From Timema cristinae (Eukaryota; Arthropoda; Insecta; Phasmatodea; Timematidae), in NCBI GenBank assembly GCA_039000515.1, contig JBCFYV010011164.1, forward strand, positions 44,571,159 through 44,635,158: 64,000 nucleotides of DNA, in the 5' to 3' direction. The notes below the pieces were generated by a model that did no database searches, was not told the DNA's origin, and saw only the letters and a program-made list of their open reading frames with translations. This document shows positions 58,650 to 64,000 of this stretch, one piece after another. The translations under genes were made by a program, and so were the position numbers. The first letter of the stretch is position 1. Each line of letters begins with the position of its first letter.

Positions 58650-59060
58650 TCAACGACTAGGGACACTGATGAGAAGGGAAGTAATGATATAGTACACCCG
58701 CATTAGTGTGGAGAGATGAAGGAATGCTCAGTGATAAATCGATCACGTGTGGAAAAACTCTCTCAATGAACCCGGCTGAGATTAGAGCCCCAACCTACCC
58801 ATCACTGGAAATCCAAGCTATTAAGAGACCAGGAACCTTAGACCACTTGACCACCAGTGTGGACCCTATTAAATAGAGGTGTCTCCCAGCCCACCACCCT
58901 TTAGGATTATTGAAGGACTGGGTTGGATTTGAGACCTGGTACTAGCATCGCAAAGGAACAAATAATATCCCAGAGTGAGAAATAGACTCCCTATCCAGGA
59001 GTTGAACTCAGTACCCACAGGCAGATGCTCTATCACTTGAGTGTCGGACATTGTATTTAA
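58650..59060 (-). repeat. Two further degraded SINE-related copies
   Basis: 58,660-58,862 follows the SINE-B plan (ACACCCGCATTAGTGTGGAG, GATTAGAGCCCCAACCTACC, CTTGACCACCAGTGTGGACC). 58,870-59,060 has a tRNA-like minus-strand block (GGAGTTGAACTCAGTACCCA, CTCTATCACTTGAG). Confidence 0.55.
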
Positions 59061-59069
59061 ATGAAAGGG

Positions 59070-59470
59070 ACATGAAGGTGTGTTGCGCGCCGCGCCTCCC
59101 TCAGGCCACGCGCTACTTGTGTCCTTGTCGCCTGGAGGCGCGAGTCGTGTCTCGCGTCCCGCCGCCATGTGTGACGTTGTGACGCCTCCCAGCGCCACTC
59201 CTCCTGCACAACTAGCGCCCCGCGAGGTTCTAGGTGCTCTCCACTGGAAAACTGACCTGGAGTACCGGCTCGGAGCCGGGAATATTCCGGGAACTGCAGG
59301 GAACGACCCAGAAACACCTCAGGCCGGGACACTTTCCCCACGTGGTGACGTCACTCTCTCTGTGTCTGCCCGTCACTCTCTGACAACATGGTACTGGAGC
59401 TCCATGTTACGTCAGACACGTCACTTGCATCAGAGCAGAGGACCTCCTGATAATGCGCTGTCTCTGCATT
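59070..59470 (+). other. CpG-rich island; possible but unproven 5' exon
   Basis: The only strongly GC/CpG-rich segment (GTTGCGCGCCGCGCCTCCC), with a CRE-like GTGACGTCAC at 59,345. An ATG at 59,167 in a good initiation context (GCCGCCATGT) opens a frame starting MCDVVTPPSATPPAQLAPRE and continuing to 59,610. I do not recognise it, no consensus splice donor follows, and the frame ends inside a SINE-like sequence. It may be an old promoter/first exon or chance. Confidence 0.4.
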
Positions 59471-59499
59471 ATTACACCCACATGGTACGTCGAGCTTGT

Positions 59500-59655
59500 A
59501 TAGTCTGGTTTATTAGTGGTGTGGAGAACCGGGTTCGAATCCCAGCCTGGTGTCATAATAGTGTTTTTTTTCCCCCCCGTTTTTCTCCAAGCAATTGCTG
59601 GTACATTTAACATTAAGTCTAGCTGTTTTCATCCCGACCACATAATTGTAATTAT
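59500..59655 (+). repeat. tRNA-like SINE fragment
   Basis: CTGGTTTATTAGTGGTGTGG, GGGTTCGAATCCCAGCC and a following TTTTTTTTCCCCCCC run resemble a SINE head and body. Confidence 0.6.
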
Positions 59656-59697
59656 TTTAGCGCTGCGTCTTACTATTTGTTCAGGCTATAAACATAT
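59655..59697 (-). repeat. Left part of the SINE-B-type copy that hosts the 4.19-kb transposon
   Basis: Matches the SINE tail (TTAGCGCTGCGTCTTACTATTTGTTCAGG in two blocks), then stops at the transposon border and resumes at 63,889. Confidence 0.8.
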
Positions 59698-59733
59698 CGT
59701 CTATGTTCAGGCAAAAATCATTAACTCCAAAAA
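59698..59733 (+). repeat. Left terminal inverted repeat of the DUF7869-like transposon
   Basis: 36 bp starting CGTCTATGTTCAGGCAAAA; pairs with 63,849-63,884 in inverse orientation with a single A/G difference at position 20. Similarity ends abruptly after the AAAAA. Confidence 0.92.
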
Positions 59734-59936
59734 CACTGTTTTGAGAAAATGGTGTCTAAAGATTTTCTTTAATGCACTGTTGAACTAAAATGCTACTTTC
59801 TTCCACAAGTGAAAGTATTTATGTAATATTTTACCACTAGCATTAAATTCATACTTTCTGGTTTCGTGTACAATTGTTAAATAACATTTAGTTTATCATT
59901 AAAACAATAAAATAGGGTATTGAAATATGTACCGGG

Positions 59937-59956
59937 AGTTAGTGAGTTTTGCTTGT
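59937..59956 (+). repeat. Left subterminal copy of the TIR core motif
   Basis: GAGTTAGTGAGTTTTGCTTG, close to the TIR core and to 63,776-63,793, in direct orientation relative to the right end. Confidence 0.6.
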
Positions 59957-60285
59957 TAGGCGTTTGCCAACATTGTAGTTTAATGTTGCACTTATTTACT
60001 CACTACGGTACCTACATTCTAACTTAAATATCCAAATGAGATCTTTTTAATAAAGTTAAATACAAAGAAATTAATATATACATTATTTTTCATAACCTAA
60101 AACATAACTGAAAAGGGTCCATGCAAACAAACAATAAAAATAATTAAACAATAGAAGGAGTACAACCAAATATAACATAAAAAACTGTAAAAATAAAATT
60201 AATTTCATTCAAATTAGTTTCCATTTATTTATGTCACCAATTTTAAATTCATTATGCAAAAGTCAAGGCTAGTTTTTATACATTT

Positions 60286-60291
60286 TTTATT
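60286..60291 (-). terminator. Polyadenylation signal AATAAA of the transposase-like gene
   Basis: AATAAA on the minus strand about 50 nt after the stop codon at 60,340, the usual place for a short 3' UTR. Functional use is inferred. Confidence 0.55.
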
Positions 60292-60339
60292 ACATGTGTC
60301 ATTACAAAACTAAAACAGAAATAAAGTTTATAAAAATAT

Positions 60340-63300
60340 TTAGTCTTCTTCACATTCTGAATTACTTTCCACGCTTGGCTCTGGGTTACGATTCTTTACT
60401 TTTCTTGAATAAGGCAATGACAGATACCAATGATGAAATTCGTTTGGAATAACACCAGAATTACAAAGATTTTTCAGGTCATTGTACTTTTCCTGGGAAA
60501 TAGGTAGCAAAGAGGAATACAATTTATTTAGTTCTGGAATAGTTACTTCAGATCCACCACGGCCGCAAACATTGATTTTTGAATATGGTCCAGAATAATC
60601 ATATCGGAAAAATACATATTCAGGTTGTGCTTTTTCAAACCTGAAGCACTTAATCTTCAGCCAATTTACTTTGTTACCATCAGTGTCCTTTCTCTTATTT
60701 TTTAGAAGAAACTTTGAAAGAGACGACAGATCAATGAAATCACTGTACTGTGGGCAATGAACTATGTAGGGAGGAGCATTCTTCCTATTTCTTTTCGAGC
60801 GGGCTCTGCGAAAAATATTTATCCAGTCATGCATTGTATAGATGACTACATGTTTCTTTTCCGATTCAATTGCGCTATGCATACTATCACACTCCATCAT
60901 GGAGTGTCCAGACTCCAAAAACTTTTGTTCTATTACTTGGAGTTGTGTTGTTTGGACAGTATGCATAAGCATCGCAACTATATTTTGGTTGCGATTTTGC
61001 CCCCCACATGTGTCACTAAACAGAGAGACTTCTTTCACAGAATTAGGCAACTCTCTGAGAAATTTTTGGAGGCACGTGCCAACTTCAACACTTCCACGTT
61101 TACCATTTACTTCGTTCCACACAAAGCAATGGGCCTTATTAGGGGGAGCACTTTCGTAAACTGTTAAATTAAAGCAGTTAAGTTTTCTGCTATAATACAT
61201 AATTGATGCCTCAGTAGATGGTACCTGAAGCACGCTTTGCATATCAAATGTTGCTGATACAAATGTCGGATCACTGGCTGCCCTTTCTTTGTCGCTTGCT
61301 TTTGCAAGATTAGCCTCTTTCTCTCTTTCCTTGTGATCCAGGTAGTCTTGCTCAATTCGTATTTTCTCGTCTTCTTTGGCAAGATTATATTTTGTGCATA
61401 GGGAGCACTGATCTTTTTTAGGTGAAAAGAAGGCGTAGTTGTAATTATTGCAAAATATTCTCTTATATGTAGTAATACTCGGTACATTTTCATTACGCGC
61501 TTCACATTGTTCTTTATATAATGAAAACATCTTATTTATCGAGAGTTTACTGTCTAGATACTTTCTCGATGTTCCCCTTCGACAATAGTGGGATTCTGTA
61601 ACAGGGAACTGCTCAATATGACGTTTTATTTTTTCTACTTCCACATCAGACAGTTTATTTGCAGGAATGTGTCTACCTCGTTTGTCTTCACCTGAAAACA
61701 CCAAAGCTGAAGTACTAACCTCTTTGAATGCAGTATTTACTGGGCCATTGCTAATTGACAATGTATTTAAAAAAAAAGTTTGACACACTCTTGTCTCAGT
61801 GCCATTTAAAAGAAAACTATACTTTTTAGAATCTTTTCGCTGCCTTCCACTTTCAAGCTTTGATCGACGCCGTTCAGGTTCTGTAGATTTTACATATTTT
61901 AAAATATAATCTTTCTTTCTATTATATGATTCAAGAGACCAATAATGAGAACATATATTTTTTCTCTCTTCTTCACTAAAATTATAAGTACACTTATACC
62001 TACAATTAACATTGCATGGTTTTTTTGGTACCCTTGCATTAAATTCTTTTCTTTTCGTCTTGTAGGGTTGGCCTGAATTTCGTAATTTCTTTTGGACAGA
62101 CCTAGACCAAGTTGTTGGATCAGCTTTTGACCATCTTTTTCGTTTTTTTGATTTTGATTCACCTTCTGAAACAAAACGGAGGCAATTAGCTAGACTAACA
62201 ATAAAGTTATAACGTTCTGGATTATTGGTTTTTTTAGGTTAGACATTTCTAAAAAAAAGTGTTCCACATTAAAAAAGATTAAATTTCGTTATGCTAACAG
62301 CTCTTCTATGTATGTGGTGTAACTAAGCTCAGATAATAAAGGCTACTATGTTGAATTACTTACTCAGAAGAGTTTCAAAAGAGTCAACTTTAAGCTAACC
62401 CAACATCCAAAAATAACAGGTTCATTTACTTTGCAAATAGCATAATGATAGTTTTGTAAATAGTCAAATAATTATAAATTACCTAGCACTACATCAGTTT
62501 CAGGACGTTCCACTCTTACTGCTTCCTCCATTGATTCAGTCTCACATAGTATCGGTAAATTAATTTCATTATTCCTCTTTTCGTCCATTGATAAATCTGT
62601 ATCATTTTCATCTGGTGTCCAATTAGGGTCATTAATAAAATTATCACGAGACTCCTGCAAAATATAATTAATATACATTAGCTAAGCATGTTTTATTGAC
62701 AGTTATTTTGATAAAAATAAAGATGTTAGCATAATCTGCATTCTACATACTAATTGAATAAATGTAATGTAATGAATGGTTCAATATACACATAAAAACA
62801 AAATGTGAAAAATAAATTTTATACCAATTGTGTTAAGTAACTTACATTTGGTGACATAATATTCCTCCAATCAGATATTTCACTATTCAAATTATTTGAA
62901 GTGCCGGTTTCAGAAGTTTCAGTTGGCACAGCTAAAATGGTATTGTTATCTTCTATAGTACCACTTATGGTTAAACTGCTCTCATTTTGTTCATTTTGTA
63001 TAGGGACACATTCTGTTCCCACAACAATAAACTCTTTAAACACAACAAGATCTGTTGGGATAGTCAAATCAATAGGCCTACTTTCCACCTTAAACAACCA
63101 CAAAAATAAGTTAATTATCCGATTTTTACTAAAATGTCAATATAATCGTAACATAATGGATGCATATAAAGTGTAATTGAAATAAATATAACTTAAGTCA
63201 AAACCAGATATTAAAGTGAGATAAAATGCATAAGATATTATGGCTATTAAGTATCACATAATAATAATAAAAAAGTTTCGTAAAGAAATTTGCTACTTAC

Positions 63301-63348
63301 CTTGCTCTGATCAAGAAATTCAGACACATCTTTCTTAGTTGTAGACAT
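60340..63348 (-). CDS. DUF7869-like putative transposase, four exons, about 762 aa, apparently intact
   Basis: Exons on the minus strand: 63,348-63,301; 63,088-62,846; 62,654-62,483; 62,165-60,340. All introns (212, 191 and 317 bp) are GT-AG with donors GTAAGT, GTAAGT and GTAATT; phases 0, 0 and 1 join one open frame of 2,289 nt including the stop. Residues 1-155 are acidic and Ser/Thr-rich (DPNWTPDENDTD). A basic KSKKRKRW stretch near 159-166 may be a nuclear signal. Cysteines at about 205, 209, 213 and 226 and a KKDQCSLC motif near 404-411 may bind zinc. The conserved core has FDMQSVL (D462), FSDTCGGQNRN (D539), FLESGHSMMECDSMHSAIE (E588) and NWLKIKCFRFEK (about 655-666). The spacing suggests an RNase-H-like D-D-E catalytic core; that is inference. 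The family is known to me as abundant uncharacterised arthropod proteins. The frame stays open upstream of the ATG to about 63,418, so an extra 5' exon is possible. The function is not proven. Confidence 0.85.
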
Positions 63349-63607
63349 GTTGCATGATGAAGTTGAGGTTAACTTTTTTTCTTCACACTCATTATTAGCT
63401 AAATGAATTAAAAGAAAACTCTTTCTGCAAATATCCTACTACAATTCTTACAGATCATTGTATTTATATTTTAAAATAAACTGTACACTGATACCAATAA
63501 CACCACAATAATTAATAAACTGATAGTATATTAACTCAATTTCAACAAGAACAAAAAATTCATCAAATAGAACCTTAAGCAGGCATACAAACATATGAAA
63601 GAAACAG

Positions 63608-63793
63608 TCAAAAATCACTAAGTGCATTTATGTAGTTTTGCCTGATCTGAAGGCTTGTACTTGAATAGAGAATATTACTAAGTGCACTAAGTGATTTTTG
63701 CCTTTAAAATAAATTAGCCAATTGGATTTAGTGAGAAAGACATTTTTCTCATAGTAAAAAAAATAAACCAATAAGGAGTTAGTGAGTTTTGCC
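63608..63793 (+). repeat. Subterminal repeats next to the right TIR
   Basis: Several copies of a motif close to GTTAGTGANTTTTGCC, which is also inside the TIR (GTTAATGACTTTTGCC): 63,776-63,793 (GAGTTAGTGAGTTTTGCC), 63,685-63,702 (CACTAAGTGATTTTTGCC), and an inverted partial copy at 63,608-63,625. Another copy lies at 59,937-59,956 near the left end. Inference: transposase binding sites. Confidence 0.65.
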
Positions 63794-63848
63794 AGTTAAT
63801 AGAAAATGAAAAGCTGAATCCAGTGATATAAATATCTCCAAATGGCAA

Positions 63849-63884
63849 TTTTTGGAGTTAATGACTTTTGCCTGAACATAGACG
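63849..63884 (-). repeat. Right terminal inverted repeat of the DUF7869-like transposon
   Basis: Reverse complement of the left end over 36 bp with one mismatch. Followed by ATAT, the repeat of the four bases before the left end. Confidence 0.92.
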
Positions 63885-64000
63885 ATATGTACTAATTACG
63901 TTTATAAGTTAGGGAAGAGGGAGGTTTAATTTAGACGAAGTGTACCTACACTTACGTGGAGAGAGAACGGAAAACAATTTTAGAAAAACCATTCTTAGTT
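63885..64000 (-). repeat. Right part of the host SINE-B-type copy, running off the window
   Basis: After the ATAT duplication the SINE resumes (GTACTAATTACG, then the GAAGTGTACCTACACTTACG block, then GGAAAACAATTTTAGAAAAA). Continues past the window edge. Confidence 0.8.

Larger units (their letters stand above)
59698..63884 (-). mobile_element. Complete 4.19-kb DNA transposon with TIRs and an intact spliced transposase-like gene
   Basis: Seen: both ends carry the same 36-bp sequence in inverse orientation, beginning CGTCTATGTTCAGGCAAAA, with one mismatch. The ends are flanked by ATAT on each side (59,694-59,697 and 63,885-63,888). Because the flank is palindromic, the duplication could equally be TA with a TIR starting TCGTC. 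Deleting the element rejoins an old SINE-B tail (...GGCTATAAAC-ATAT-GTACTAATTACG...), which confirms the borders. Between the ends is one minus-strand four-exon gene and no other coding potential. Inference: an autonomous or recently autonomous cut-and-paste element. Superfamily not assigned; the core resembles DUF7869-like proteins rather than Tc1/mariner, piggyBac or hAT. Confidence 0.9.

Noticed and set aside
60757..61167. Plus-strand frames of 105-136 residues
   Set aside because: Antisense shadows of the conserved core of the minus-strand gene.
61786..61788. Start of the transposase-like protein at this codon
   Set aside because: The codon is GTG inside a longer open frame; splice-consistent upstream exons and a normal ATG at 63,346-63,348 exist.
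61899..62174. 91-residue minus-strand frame
   Set aside because: Out-of-frame shadow of exon 4 of the transposase-like gene; the true frame there encodes GESKSKKRKRWSKADPTTW.
63349..63418. Extra upstream coding exon of the transposase-like gene
   Set aside because: The frame is open to a possible AG acceptor at about 63,419, but the pyrimidine tract is weak and no matching donor was identified; kept only as a remark.

Overview
The window is a stretch of a large, repeat-rich animal genome, almost certainly an arthropod. Evidence: AT-rich sequence, GT-AG introns, many short tRNA-headed SINEs with (TAA)n tails, LINE, hAT, TTAA-type and PIF/Harbinger-type remnants, and an interstitial TTAGG-like tract near 24,118. 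From memory, the peptides encoded by chance in SINE family B (for example [20 protein letters not shown]) recur as spurious 'proteins' in stick-insect (Timema) assemblies. I therefore favour Phasmatodea/Timema, but this is inference. No bacterial-style operon and no host gene of known function was found.

The one intact gene lies at the right end. At 59,698-63,884 sits a 4,187-bp DNA transposon with 36-bp terminal inverted repeats (one mismatch), an ATAT (or TA) target duplication, subterminal copies of a GTTAGTGANTTTTGCC-like motif, and a four-exon minus-strand gene predicted to encode about 762 residues. The protein has a basic N-terminal region, cysteine clusters and a conserved core with an SDTCGGQNRN block, as in the abundant uncharacterised DUF7869-like proteins of arthropods. 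The element is inserted in an old SINE, whose sequence resumes on both sides.

Layout. 0-3 kb: truncated SINE and a 53/54-bp minisatellite. 3.0-6.1 kb: decayed LINE whose 3' coding end is expanded into a 46-bp tandem array. 6-24 kb: SINEs, tRNA-like foldback elements, TTAA-flanked foldback MITEs, microsatellites. 24-33 kb: a dispersed repeat family ('Q') broken by nested SINEs, and a LINE 3' end. 33-44 kb: SINEs, foldback MITEs, a hAT element at 40,913-41,739, and a second LINE tail with the 46-bp array in inverse orientation. 44-52 kb: 66-bp and 34/33-bp minisatellites, a third LINE tail, a hAT-like MITE nested in a SINE, and a PIF-like element. 52-57 kb: decayed transposase pseudogene, 41-bp minisatellite, hAT remnant, MITE with nested SINE. 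57-59.7 kb: nested SINEs and a CpG-rich island.

The genes do not form a pathway. The window is best read as layered insertions: SINEs in MITEs, SINEs in SINEs, a MITE in a SINE and a complete transposon in a SINE, with many clean target-site duplications that allow relative dating. SINE families A and B have different tRNA-like heads but the same 3' tail, which suggests they are mobilised by the same LINE machinery.
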